A stretch of DNA of 64,000 nucleotides from Megalopta genalis (Eukaryota > Arthropoda > Insecta > Hymenoptera > Halictidae). Positions within the stretch are counted from its first letter, which is position 1, and the number at the start of each line of letters is the position of its first letter. Of this stretch, positions 45,940 through 57,641 are shown piece after piece. Under the pieces are notes generated by a model, which searched no databases, was not told the DNA's origin, and saw nothing but the letters and a program-made list of their open reading frames with translations. The DNA lies in the NCBI RefSeq assembly GCF_051020955.1, contig NC_135027.1, positions 1,922,001 to 1,986,000 of the forward strand. Direction: 5' to 3'. The position numbers and the translations under genes were made by a program.

Positions 45940-46996
45940 TACAGTAATTTCTCCCTAATTCGCGCTCAGATTGCGCACACAAGTGGACAATTTGGAAATA
46001 GGAGATACGATTATTCGAGCCTTGGCGGTTTGTTTTTATAGTTACCGATTGTCAACAATTATAAAAATGTGCTGCAAGGCTCGAATAATCGTATCTCCTC
46101 TTTCCAAATTGTCCATTTTGCTGCGCAATTTCGGCGTCAATTAGTGCGCAATCGAAGCAAAAGAGCAAAGACAATTTGGGAAGAGGAGATACGATTATTC
46201 GAGCCTTGCGTCTCGTTTTTATAACTGTCGACGATCGGTAACTATAAAAACGAGTCTCAAGGCTCGAACGATCGTATCTCCTATTCCAAAATTGTCCATT
46301 TTGCTGCACAATTTTTGCGTCAATTAGTGCGCAATCGAAGCAAAAGAGCAAAGACAATTTGGGAAGAGGAGATACGATTATTCGAGCCTTGCGTCTCGTT
46401 TTTATAGCTGTCGACGATCGGTGTAGAAATATGAGGAATATTATCAATAACCTTGACTTAACCTTGACATAACCTTGAAATGTCAAGGTTACACACAAGG
46501 TGTCATGCACACTAGAAAATTAAAACGGCCATCGCGCTTAAATTACTTATTGTTTCGGGTCCGAAAAATTAGTAAATATTCTTCAGACGTTCTAAAGTAA
46601 AGGTGAACAGCGTTTTTCTTAAAAATATCACTGTTACGTAGTAAAAAAAAATCTGGAAAGTTCTCGCTTCATGATTTGTTCAATACTTCGAACGCGGCTC
46701 GAGTCCGTCCCGACCATCTGTCAAAGCCTCGTGCTGCGGGCTCTCGAACTTCGCGCCGTCACCTCTCATTGGTCAGTGTTTTCCGTTAATAACTCGTAAG
46801 CAAAGCCGCAGATTGCATTTTCGCAAAGGAAAAAGTTACTTCAAATGTCCTCATCCCCCCTCATTTTCGGCTGTTAAAATAATTGTGGAGCACCCTGTAT
46901 AAAAATTAGTCTCAAGGGTCGAACGATCGTATCTCCTATTCCAAAAATTGTCCATTTTTGTGCGCAATCTGAGCGCGAATTCGGGAGAAACGACTG
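45940..46996. mobile_element. Three tandem copies of the TACAGTAATGTCTCCC element, the third interrupted
   Basis: Unit 1 starts TACAGTAATTTCTCCC at 45940. TTAGTGCGCAATCGAAGC marks the start of later units at 46141 and 46324, 183 bp apart. Each unit has the family hairpin (ACAATTTGGGAAGAGGAGAT against ATCTCCTATTCCAAAATTGT). The third unit is broken after GACGATCGGT (46422) by a 477-bp insert and resumes at about 46900 with ATAAAAATTAGTCTCAAGGG. It ends near 46996 with GGGAGAAACGACTG, a degraded terminus. Fusion of elements at their ends, with loss of the terminal bases between units, is unusual for this family in this window. Confidence 0.8.
46423..46899. mobile_element. Left-truncated relative of the 1-kb hairpin element
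   Basis: From GTAGAAATATGAGGAATATT to CACCCTGTAT it aligns with about 21438-21850, sharing CCTTGACTTAACCTTGACA, GTGTCATGCACACTAGAAAA and the CCAAT-containing right end. It has about 65 extra bases near 46705-46765 (CCGACCATCTGTCAAAGCC onward) that the other copy lacks. The left hairpin arm is absent. Confidence 0.82.
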
Positions 46997-48144
46997 CGCC
47001 GCTTGCACCGCGATTTCAAGTCAAACAGACCGGAACAAAACGTAGCAGGGTTAAACGAATTGTTAACTAAATTCGGGAGGATAATGAAGTCAGCGCCCGG
47101 TTTCTCTAAGGACCAGCCAACAAGAATCGGGAGGGTAGAGACAACACGGGAATCGTCCGCTCAGAAAATTCCTAAATTCCGTGGTAGGATCGAGCGGCTT
47201 ACGGGATTAATTCGAAACAGTTCCGGACGCGTTCAGCTCAAGGAATACGTGCGCCAGGCACTTTTGGAAGTCCGTATCCCGCGTACAGATACCGCGATAG
47301 ATCGCCGGCTAAGTCCGGACTCTCATTCCCCGCTGAATCCGATTGATGCCCGCTTACGCCGCTGGAAAATTGTGCCCGGTTACCGTCCCCACAATGGTGT
47401 CTACGGGAAATCGTAGAACGGAATTGAATTCTGTTTCCAGCGCGCGAACCGTTCGGGTATCCTTGCCATTCCAATTCTCTGATCCTTATATACAGCATAT
47501 ACGGCCGCCAACGTCGCGTCGCGTCGCGCCGCGTCGCCGTACTTTCCTTTTTGTCGTTTACGGTATACCCCCGATAACTGCGCGCGGTGTTCCGGCGGTT
47601 CAGGCTCGATGGAAGTGTCGCGAATTCTATTCGAATGTATCGAAATTTTATTCCGGCATTCTACTGGGTGTATCGGAATTATAGCCGATTTCTCGCAAGC
47701 AACGAACGATTACAGAATATTAAGTGCGGTGGCTTAATTTGTTCAGGTTTATTGTTTTGGCGATGGTTACGATGTTGAGATGTTAGTATAGTGATAGGGT
47801 GTTTTTTTTAGATTTATGTTGGTTTGTCAAGAATTATTTTTTTCGATTTTCACGCTTCAAAAGTGGAGTAATAATCACTTCAACAGCACTTATTTCTAAT
47901 TTTCGATGAAACAATCGATTACTGCGATTCGTCGCTATAGTTTCAATGATAGCAATTTATAGCAATTCATAGAAGGCAGAGTTTCGGTAGAGTTTCTCCC
48001 TGCGCCATTAAGCAAAAAAGAATTTATAAAAGACTATAACGTGTTGTTCTGAGTGTCCAGAGTCACCTCAATTATGTTTACAATGTTTCAACGAATTCCA
48101 TTGTAAGTAATAAAATGTTATAGTATCTGAAAAACGAACTCAAA
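46997..48144. other. Unique sequence; no gene supported
   Basis: A 137-codon + frame at 47003-47416 opposes an 86-codon - frame; neither is recognised. GCGTCGCGTCGCGCC runs near 47515 are a short local repeat. Confidence 0.45.
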
Positions 48145-48733
48145 TATAAGTATAATTTGTTAGTATAAGTATATATAAGTATATGTAAGTTAGTATAAGT
48201 ATATGAGCCGTTTATTTCGAAAGTGGCATAAGTCACTTTATCATAATGAAAAGTGGTGATTTTTTAATGTTTATACGAAATTATTTATACTGAGAAAAAT
48301 ATCAGTATCCTGAGATAACAAATACAAGTAAATCTTCTCGAAAGCTAGCATCCATATTTTTAAACGTGTTAAAACGCAAACCCTTAAATATATCGACTTA
48401 AAAACAAAGTGACTTATGCCACTTTCAAAATAAACGGCTCATATATAAGTATATATAAGTCAGTATAAGTATATATAAGTATATATAAGTTAGTATAAGT
48501 ATAGATAGGTATATATATATATATAAGTTAGTATAAGTTAGTATAAGTATAGATAAGTATATATAAGTATATATAAGTTAGTATAAGTATAGATAAGTAT
48601 ATATAAGTTAGTATTAGTATAAGTATTGATAAGTATAGATAAGTTAGTATAAGTATAGATAAGTATATATAAGTTAGTATAAGTATAGATAAGTATATAT
48701 AAGTTAGTATAAGTATACACAAGTATAAGTATA
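48145..48733. repeat. AGTATA minisatellite, interrupted by a 238-bp element
   Basis: Tandem AAGTATA-type words with a roughly 30-bp longer unit (TAGTATAAGTATAGATAAGT...) in the right part. It occupies 48145-48203 and 48442-48733, split by the insertion at 48204-48441. The Ile/Leu/Tyr-rich - frames are artefacts. Confidence 0.9.
48204..48441. mobile_element. 238-bp TIR element (TGAGCCGTTTATTT ends), copy 1
   Basis: It starts TGAGCCGTTTATTTCGAAAG and ends AAAATAAACGGCTCA. The terminal inverted repeats match over about 36 bp with one mismatch. It has no coding capacity. It sits inside the AGTATA minisatellite. Its length equals that of copy 2 at 52141-52378 and the two differ at only a few positions, so both are probably recent. 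The superfamily is not clear because no consistent target duplication could be read. Confidence 0.85.
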
Positions 48734-49924
48734 TACTTTATTGTTACCCTATATTGTCTATACTGGTCATAGTTGTGTTACAAATAAAATTACCATAAAT
48801 GACCTCAAAAATCCTGCTTTAATTGGACGAAGACTGCGGAAACAGCCATCACCCAGATATGAGTGTCATGGCGCTGTTAATAAATCTGCTAAGTATCGAA
48901 GAAAATGCATTGTTTGCTATATCAGAAGAAAATTCTCGAAGACGCACCGTTTAAGCACATTGTCAATAAGATTTCGATTCTCGAATACGAACGACTATAT
49001 ATCTACGTGCGAACAAAACCGCCGGTGTCACAAAAAAATATAATTCCGTTCAATGGCAAACAAAATTCCGCAAAGTACGTCTGCGAAGGATTTTACGTAT
49101 CGTTCGTAACGTCTCGATACGTTTCTAGGTGGACGTTATTGGGGGCTAGACTTCGAGGAAGGAGCACTAATCGCCGAGCGAGCGGGGCGATAGCTTATCA
49201 GAAACACAGCTATTAACAAGTTCGCTAGCGAGGACCATTGTTTAAAACTTGCCGGGGCTGTCTCGGGGCTCCTCGAAGCGAATTTCGTCGCACGAAACTG
49301 TCCGTCTTACGAAGTTCGGGCCCGGCTTCGAACTCCGTTATAAGTTATTTACTATAAGCAGCTTTGCGGAAGCTTTTATAAATCCGCGTCGTATTAAGTT
49401 TAAACGGGAACACCCCGGAAGATAATGTAAGCACTTACCTGTTTCGAAAACTCGTTCCCGCTCGAAATTAGTCAGCAACTTATTTCACGCTCTCCGCAGC
49501 AGCTGTTCGCAAACGATTTCTTCCGCGAACACAATAGACAAATCTTTTCGCTTCCGAGACCGAAGCGTTTTTCCTCTCCAATTTTCCGAAGAACTTGCAC
49601 GACCGCTTCGAAGGAAAAATAGAACTCGAATGTAAACGCGACGAAAGCAAACTTCCTTAAATAATAATAACGCGACTTTATTCAGCATAAAAGGTCAAAT
49701 CCAAATGTTGCAGCAATGTCGCAACAGAACGCCGAATGGCGCGCGGCGTTACAGGGGTAGTTCCGTTGCAACCTCTGGCGAGATCTACGCGAAATGCGAG
49801 CGCCAAAATCGGCCTTCAACGCTTCCAGTCGCAACGTGAGTTATAATAAAATTACAGTTGAATAAAAAGGTGAAAATCAAAGCAGTTTCATCGTTATAAT
49901 TATCGTTAATCCCGAAAATACATT
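48734..49924. other. Unique sequence; no gene seen
   Basis: Non-repetitive DNA. Two + frames of about 100 codons (48741 and 48905) are unrecognised and overlap each other. Confidence 0.5.
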
Positions 49925-50004
49925 ACAGATTAAACTTCGTTCCAAGTAAAAAAAAATTTTTTATTTCATTGAACAAATCGGCAATTACTTAGTTGCCAAC
50001 CCAA
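49925..50004 (+). mobile_element. Mariner 3' end remnant
   Basis: GATTAAACTTCGTTCCAAG, a poly-A/T stretch, TTTCATTGAACAAATCGG and the terminal repeat ending GTTGCCAACCCAA match the transposase-3' end of the element at 53050-53606 in opposite orientation. A TA follows immediately (50005-50006). Everything upstream, including the transposase, is missing. Confidence 0.8.
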
Positions 50005-50410
50005 TATATCGTCGAGGTAACTATAGATCTCGTTGGAGGGGATAGCAAATAAAAATGGCTGCAGTCGGTTGGTTTTGCGAGTATCTTTTATAAAACAAAG
50101 TCGTAATGTACTGATAGTTTCATTTTCGTTAAATGTCTGTATACATCGTAGTGTTCCTCGACCATTTGAACGGTTCCACCAGCGAATGATCGATCGCTCG
50201 GTCTCGATCTCGATGGATCCCGGGCTTTTCTTGTGAGAAACAGGCAATTCGAGCACTCGGTTCTATCGCTTTTAATTAGTTCCCGTGCATCCTTTCCGCG
50301 CCGACATTCTCTTACCGCCGCTATTCTTCCGCGTCTCGTTAAACTCGTGCTCGACGAAGTACCTGTTTTTCTCCGGCGCCGCATCCGAGAAACGGATCGC
50401 ATTCTTCCCG

Positions 50411-50411
<1 letters not shown>
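50005..50411. other. Unique sequence; no gene seen
   Basis: Non-repetitive DNA between the mariner end and a CT tract; frames extend from the CT tract only. Confidence 0.5.

Positions 50412-50450
<39 letters not shown>
50412..50450. repeat. (TC)n microsatellite
   Basis: About 19 uninterrupted TC dinucleotides. Confidence 0.97.
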
Positions 50451-50453
<3 letters not shown>

Positions 50454-52039
50454 CACCATTTTCACCGGGACCGGCGAACCGAATTCGCAACTACGAATTC
50501 ACGGTAACATCGTAATATACACTGAATCGAACTCTCAACAAGGATTATTCTCTCGACGTCGACGCTGCACCGAGACGTAACTCATATAAAATCTGACACG
50601 AGGCTCGCGATCGAACGCAACGCAGTGGCGGCGTAACAATATAATAAAACTTGCCGCCGGACCGAGGATCTTCCGGGGCGAGTTCACAATTTTTTTTCTG
50701 GACGAGAAACTATTCACGGTAACTCGAAGCTTTCACGCGATCGGAATTCGATTTCATCGAACTCGTCCGCGTGAAAATCCACGGTCCGGCTTTATTACAC
50801 ATGTTGGATAACGCATAACAGATTCTCACACACGGTATTAACACCAAGGCAATCGATCCTGATAGATCCACGTAGAACGATCCGTCGGAGATCGTCGAGT
50901 TCTAACGTCGGGGAAACTGTAGCAGCGCTTAGAAATTCGATTTGAGAACAAGCTTTAGAACTCTGTCGATTAAGTCGGTGTTAATAGGACCAAACGATAC
51001 GGATCGTTTCATTGTTAATTCGTTTTCGACGCTTGCGATCGGGTTCGCCATTTTTTTTCTGGAACGACGAGGCAGAGCAAACTGCGGTCGAAATTTTCAA
51101 CCGTGAGCGATTACTCGCGCTTCCTTCGCCGCGTTTGCTCGACCTCGTTTTAAGGATTCATCGTCCGTCGACCGGCTCTCGCAGCGGCTAACTAGCGGCA
51201 CGTTCCATTCGATTAATTGGAGATTAATTGCGAACGATTCCGCGCAAAGAAATTCCGCTAGGTACATTTAATAATTCTCCGGCCGAATATACTGTACGCG
51301 CGGTGAAAATTTGCCGCGGCGACTCGTCAAATTCCGCGACCGGGAAATTTTATTATACTGCTTTTGTGCGTCGGGAGCGTGAACATCGGACGCAACAAGT
51401 TGCCTTTGTTCTCCGAAAATCTTGAACGCCGCTGCGGTGGCCGCGCTTCGCCTTTCCTACCGCGCGAGTCACATTGCACCCGGGCAGAAATTTTCACCGG
51501 AAGTTCTTCCAATCCGCCGAAGAAGTCGCGAACGAATTCGACACGATAGTTCTGCAACTTCGATCCCAGACAACGGAGCGCATTAAATGCATTCGTGCAC
51601 TCGGTATAGATCACGTCGAAACAACGTTAAAACTTTTATCATCCCGAGGACAGAAACGTGCATTTTCCAATTGAAAATACCGAAAATTCGCACGATAAAA
51701 TATCGTTCGCGAAACATCATTTCGTTCAACTTTTTCGAACGAATGTCATCGCATCGACGACGCCGGGACTGTACATTTTATGCCAGAAATTGCACGCATG
51801 TAATTTGATCGTGTACATGACAAGAGATAACGGATATATTATTCATTTTTCCGTTGCTCGAGTCTTCGATACGCGATCCGGTTTTCTTTCAGGAAAATAT
51901 TTTTGGTACCACGCGAAAATAGACCCAAACGAAAATAGAGTTTTCTCCGTTCAAGCGTTGACATAATTACGACGGTCCACCCTCTACAGTAATTACAAAA
52001 CGCATTTTCAAGTATAAATCCTATCATTGAATTTCTAAT
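50451..52039. other. Unique sequence; no gene seen
   Basis: CpG-rich to 51500, then AT-rich. Frames are at most about 102 codons and unrecognised. Confidence 0.5.
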
Positions 52040-52497
52040 GCAGTAATGTCTCCCTTACTGACGCTTAGATTGTGCACAAAAATGGACAATTTGAGAACAG
52101 GAGATACGATTATACGAGCCTTGCAGCTCGTTTTTATAATTGAGCCGTTTATTTTGAAAGTGGCATAAGACACTTCACCGTAATGAAAAGTGGTGGTTTT
52201 TTAATGTTTATACGAAATTATTTACACTGAGAAAAATATCGGTATCCTGAGATAACAAATACAAGTAAATCTTCTCGAAAGCTAGCATCCATATTTTTAA
52301 ACGTGTTAAAACGCAAACCCTTAAATATATCGACTTAAAAACAAAGTGACTTATGCCACTTACAAAATAAACAGCTCAAGTGTTGACAATTCGTAACTAT
52401 AAAAATGAACCGCAAGGATTAAATAATCGTATCTCCTCTTCCCAAATGGTCCATTTTTGTGGACAATCTGAGCGTCAATTAGAGAGACATTACTGTA
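52040..52497. mobile_element. TACAGTAATGTCTCCC element split by a nested 238-bp element
   Basis: The left part (52040-52140) runs from CAGTAATGTCTCCCTTACTG to CTCGTTTTTATAAT. The right part (52379-52497) runs from GTGTTGACAATTCGTAACTA to GAGACATTACTGTA. Together they make one roughly 220-bp hairpin element like those at 23874 and 27307. Confidence 0.85.
52141..52378. mobile_element. 238-bp TIR element (TGAGCCGTTTATTT ends), copy 2
   Basis: It starts TGAGCCGTTTATTTTGAAAG and ends AAAATAAACAGCTCA. Same length as, and nearly identical to, 48204-48441, including CTTCTCGAAAGCTAGCATCC. Inserted near the centre of a TACAGTAATGTCTCCC-family hairpin, so it is the younger of the two. Confidence 0.88.
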
Positions 52498-53049
52498 GCC
52501 ATATTTGGAGGATTAATAACAATTTCAGACCACAGAACGCGTAATGTAATTTTCTACGATTCGTAGAACTTCAGAGTCGACTGAAATAGACTTGTTCCGT
52601 GCAACGGGCATAACTTGATTTCCATGTGTCAATTATATGTCAATTATGAGATCGAGGTATGATAAACGGTAGAAAATAGATCGAAGTACAATTAAAATGA
52701 ACGCGAAACATGCTCGGACCTGCGACTGCAGGGGATCGGCCGTTCCGTTGAATCAATTTACAATTGTTCTATACAACGAACATCCCGGCAGGTAACTCGA
52801 TTCCTCCGTCCGTCCATTTCCGCGAACGAGTTTCGAGTTTCTTGGCCCCGCAAATCTCGTTGTGTAACTCGCGAAGGTTATTGTTTTCCTTTTTACAAGA
52901 TTCCGGGAGATCGTGAAGCATCGGGATCTCCATAATTTCTCGCCGGTGATTCGATTAAATCGACTTCTTCCAGCTCCTCTTCCACGATGCTCCAGCGAAC
53001 GAGCGTTTTCGTTTTATTTCAATCGAAGCCACGGAAAATGAATATTGTA
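52498..53049. other. Unique sequence; nothing recognised
   Basis: Non-repetitive DNA between two transposon remnants. Confidence 0.5.
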
Positions 53050-53606
53050 TTGGGTTGACAACTAAGTAATTGCCGATTTGTTCAATGAAATAAAAAATTT
53101 CTTTTTCCTTGGAATGAAGTTTAATCTGTCTGACATCTCTCTGACAACTTGAAAATGCCACGCTCGTAGAAAGTCTGATCCTTTTCGGCCAAAAACTGAG
53201 TTAAGTGAGATTTTACAGCGTCAGCATCATTATAAGTTTTACCACGAAGGGAGTTGTCTAGAGATCGAAATAAGTGGTAATCCGATGGCGCGGATCAGGG
53301 CTATATGGTGGGTGTAACATCAATTCCCAACCAATATCCATCAATTTTTGCCGAGTGGACAAAGACGTGTGCGGCCTAGCATTGTCCTGGTGGAAAATGA
53401 CACCTTTACGATTGACCAATTCTGGTCGCTTTTCCTTGACCGCTGCATTCCATTTGTCCAGTTGCTAACATTCACGGATAATAAAAGATAACATAATAAT
53501 AATAATAATAATAATAATTTTATAATACAACATTTACGGATATCATAAAAATGGGAGTGAGAGACATCTGTAACTGAAATCGGCAATTACTTAGTTGCCA
53601 ACCCAA
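53050..53606 (-). mobile_element. Internally deleted mariner element with both terminal repeats
   Basis: It starts TTGGGTTGACAACTAAGTAA after TA and ends TTACTTAGTTGCCAACCCAA; the terminal repeats are about 27 bp with one mismatch. About 557 bp remain of an expected 1.2-1.3 kb. The 3' third of a transposase gene is kept on the - strand. The 5' two-thirds is replaced by a short leader containing an (ATA)n run at 53493-53519. The right-hand target dinucleotide is TG, not TA, probably a later mutation. Confidence 0.88.
53121..53464 (-). pseudogene. Mariner (DD34D) transposase, C-terminal fragment with a frameshift
   Basis: Read on the - strand from about 53464 to the stop at 53121-53123, this is the carboxy-terminal part of a mariner transposase, the enzyme that cuts and rejoins element ends at TA sites. 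The catalytic block HQDNARPH supplies the second aspartate. PPYSPD follows and then, after a one-base deletion near 53290, PSDYHLF supplies the third aspartate; the spacing is 34 residues once the shift is allowed for. The typical carboxy end (FLAEKDQTFYERGI, then KLSER) precedes the stop. The amino-terminal helix-turn-helix region and first catalytic aspartate are missing. The fragment cannot encode a working enzyme. Apart from the frameshift it is otherwise open, so the decay looks recent. Confidence 0.88.
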
Positions 53607-56600
53607 TGGCTTCTTCAATAGATCAACAACACTTGATAAATAACTCGTAGATATACGTAAAATTGGTTGCCAAGATTTCGAGTAGAGAAAAATGAAGATT
53701 TTAAACGAAGTTTCACAATGCAATTTTACAGAACAGAAATCGCTATGAAAAATCGAATAAAAACTCTCTTGGTTGGATCAGAAAATGATTAAATGGTACT
53801 CGAAAGCTAGTATATATTAAGGAAATAGAAACGATCGTTTTCAAGATATTATTCATGAAAAATAAACCTCGCTGCTTCGAAGAAATAATTTTCCGGGACG
53901 GGCAGCAATTCAGAGAAAAATAATTCGAAGGAGAGGTTGAGGCAGCATCTCGGGAGACTCTGTCTCTGAACAAACAGCCGAGAATGAAACGCAAATAAAC
54001 ATGTCTCGTTTGGCAGGAAAGTGTCGGCTACAGCTGCTTGCGAATTCGCACTCCGCTAGAGCTGGCCACTTTACCGTGAATATCAAAGTTCCCGGTACAC
54101 AATGCCGGCTCGTGCAGACAATATCCTCGGCACTCGAAATTATTCGAGCGGGCAAAGGGTCCACCGGCGAATTTGATCGTCGGAATCTCGGTTTCCCGGG
54201 CGGCGCGCTACCCGTGCCCCGCGTGTTTAACGAACGAAAATATTTAACCGTGAGAATGTAATTAACCTGCGCAAACTGCGCGTTCCGCGCGGCACACCGA
54301 GTTTTGCATTAGAGCCGTGGCCGCGTCGAAAATTGACCGGCGCGGCCGCAACTGGATTCGCCAAATTGGAAGAACAAATATTAGCACGCGGCGTCGTTCG
54401 TGGATAATTTTTGCTTCTCGCTAAACAAAGGAGAGAAAATCGATGACGCGGCGTTCTACGCGATCGCTCCGTACGAACACGTAGACTAGAGAACATGTAG
54501 ATTGAAAAGACTTCTGCGGATTAAACTTGACGCGAAAGCAAATTCCGCGGCCCCATATCGCACTCGAGAGATCCGTCCGCGGGATTTTTGCGGACCTCGC
54601 GTTCGCCAAAGCAAATTCTGATAATCTCGATTCAACGACGGCCTCGATTTCGATTGAGCCTCAACGTTGATCTCCGTTGATCGTTGCAGGAATTTTTGGA
54701 TCGGCGAGAATCCTGTTCGCTTCCTGCATTCGGACGCGAATTAATTTCAGCTAATAATTAGGCGTCAATTTCGCCTGAATTTCAGTGCGCCGCGATCGAG
54801 CAGTTTACATTTACATTTGAATTTACGTTCTCGCGATTCGAAATGTTGACTTAATTTCTTTTTCGATAAATTTCGCCGACCGGTTCAGACGGGGCTCAGG
54901 TCTCGCGTCGCGATTTTCAGATTGTCCTACGGTAATTATTTCCGGCAGAGTGGCCTCACTGTTCCCGTTCCAATTCGGAACACAAAGAGCGTTTCTGCAC
55001 GGTGAACGTGTGGGCAAATCGATTCATTTAGAAAAGCTGAAAACGTTTTACACACGCGCCGGTTTCCGGTCCGCGTGACGCGCCCTGTATTTTTGCGAGT
55101 TACACGCAAAAAGTTATGCGCCGACAAATTGTTTTCACATTACGGCCGCTGGCTGTGTCGAACATCGGTATACAACGCGCGGTGTGGACCGTTTGTTGCA
55201 AACGTAACTGAATGGCGGAGATACGGTGGACTGTCGATTTTTATGCGCGAAATCTTTGCGCGATAAAAATAATTGACTGTGTGACTGTTTTGTTTGCCGG
55301 GCTCGAGCATCGTTATTTCACGTCGGGTGATTTTTTTATTCGGAAAAACTTCGAGCACCGCTCGGAACGTTCATTGTTCACTGTGAAATAAACGCCGTTT
55401 CAATTGCAAATTTTACGCTGAATTACCTTAGAAGTGCCGTTCGAGGTACCTTTGAGCTTCGAGAAATTGTTCCAGCGGAAAAGTTCTTTTCGGGCGTGCG
55501 AAATACAAATATTTCACCGAACTACAATCACCGAATTCGGCTCTGTCATTCGATTTCCGTGTAACGTTTCGCGCGACAGTGTCGCCGCTAATGCGAAACC
55601 GATGTCGACGACTGATCGCTATTGCGAAACCGATTCCGAGCAGATCTCGTCTGAGAATGGGGATCGTTGATTTATTATCGAATCGTTGGCGAGGCTGAAC
55701 TGGCAAAAAAGTGCACGATCGAATTTACAAAGCGAACATTTATTACGGCCTGTTCTATGGAATCGTTTCGTCGGGTCGCGTTCCTTCGATAATTAATCGA
55801 GTAAGCACGATTCAGAGGCCTGCCAATATTTCACGCGTCCATTATAGAAGAGTTTGACCTTCCAGCCGCGGACTATACGGTCGAAGGCTGCCATGTATCG
55901 GTCCCGAAGGGCGTCCGGCTTTAAACGCGCGTGCCGTCAGAATTTATTTTCCTTCACTGCCGGCTGGGCAATATTCTCCCACGCATCTGATGGATTGTTT
56001 ACTTGGTGTCTAATATTTTCTAGAAGGACGGCCCGGTAATACGGGACTCCATAAATCCGTGACGTTGCCGGACCCGCCGTAAAATTACGGATCGTGCAAA
56101 ATTGATGGGAAAATAATCTGGCTGCGAAAAGCTTCATAAAATTTAACGAGCTTTTTATCTTCTTTCGAACGCGTAATGGAACCTTTGACCCGTGAGCCGA
56201 CATTTTGTAAACATTATGATGCAGATACGCGTTTTACCAGCGGAAGATTATCATGGAAATACTGCTCGCTTGTAATGTGTGCACACGTGTCAAACAATAT
56301 TTTCACGCTCGTTGTTCCGAGAAAAAAATTACCGAAGTGACTCCACCGTGATAAAACAATTCGATATAATTATTCGACGGACTGTTTACAAATAATTGAT
56401 AATTATTCTCGAAATGGTAACAAAAGCTGGTTGCTGTTCAGATTGCGAAAGCGAAATTAACGAAATCGAAGAAAATGTGACGAATTTAGCATTGTCTCCG
56501 ATTATGAAAGCACCGATTACGACATCAAAAATCGCAGAACGACCGGAAACCGTTCGAAGATCGAAACGTGCTCGACGAATTGTGTTTGTCTGACATTTCC

Positions 56601-57641
56601 GCGAGAATCCGCGCGGAACGTCGTTCGGCAGAAGGAACGTTTAATTCGCGTTCCATTTGGAACATTAAACGTTCCATTATCGCGGCCGGTTCAAGCGTTC
56701 AATTATACTTTGCGACGCGATTCTGCTTCGCTGCGGATTAGGAAGATTTTCGAGTCGAGGTCTGACCTGGATCACTGAACTGCGTCGTCGATCTAAGCAA
56801 CAGACCCGCGTCAATCCACGAGTCAGCGTTGCTTTATCGAGGAATTAACACTCTTTGATCGACGATGAAGATAATGGTCGATAAATTGTAGAAGAAAATT
56901 TAACGAAACTAAAATAGATTCAACCATGATAATTAGATAAATACAATGACGACAAGATAGACGCATCTGCCGGCTAATGTTATTAAATTTCGAACAAGTC
57001 TTTGTAAACCGATCACCTAATTCACTGATTCTCCGCCGTTCCAAACAATGCTTTTGTTTCTGTCATTATAAAGATTGGTGTTTACCGATGTACATAAATC
57101 GATTAAATAATCATAATTACGCGCGGGAACTCGATTACCAATGAATTCTCCGGGCGTCGAAAGGCGTGGACCAATCGGCGAAACGAGTCTCCTCGAAACG
57201 ACGGATCGGCGAAGGTGAACACAGAGCTCAAAGCTAATTATAAAAAATTCTCGTTTTAATAATCAAAGTGTCGCATACAGTGCAGGGGTCACACATAAAA
57301 TCGCATCGATGATATCGTGCTCGCGATTAGGACGCTAAACAACGTAAGAAGTGCGACGAAAAATAATGGACGAAGATGCGAGTGTCGAGCAAGTTGCCAT
57401 TTATTTTGAAATCGAACAAGAGCGTCGGCCAGGCGTGTGGGTCAGGTGTGTCCCAATTTAACGGGCCCCGAACTATCCAAACGTTGTCTCGTCGCTGACA
57501 AAGCTTCTCCCCCTCTCCCGCTATTGTCTCTAGATAGAATTCTCAGCTTTAATAGACTATTAGAATGTCTTCTAACAGATTCGTTACTTTATTTAGTTTA
57601 TTTTATTTTTGTTTCTCTCGCTCCACCCTCTCGAGACCTCG
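53607..57641. other. Unique sequence; no gene supported
   Basis: Non-repetitive, CpG-rich DNA. Frames are at most about 92 codons on either strand. The most exon-like piece is a 26-codon ATG-initiated segment at 57366-57445 ending at a CAG/GTGTGT donor-like site, too short to call. Confidence 0.45.
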
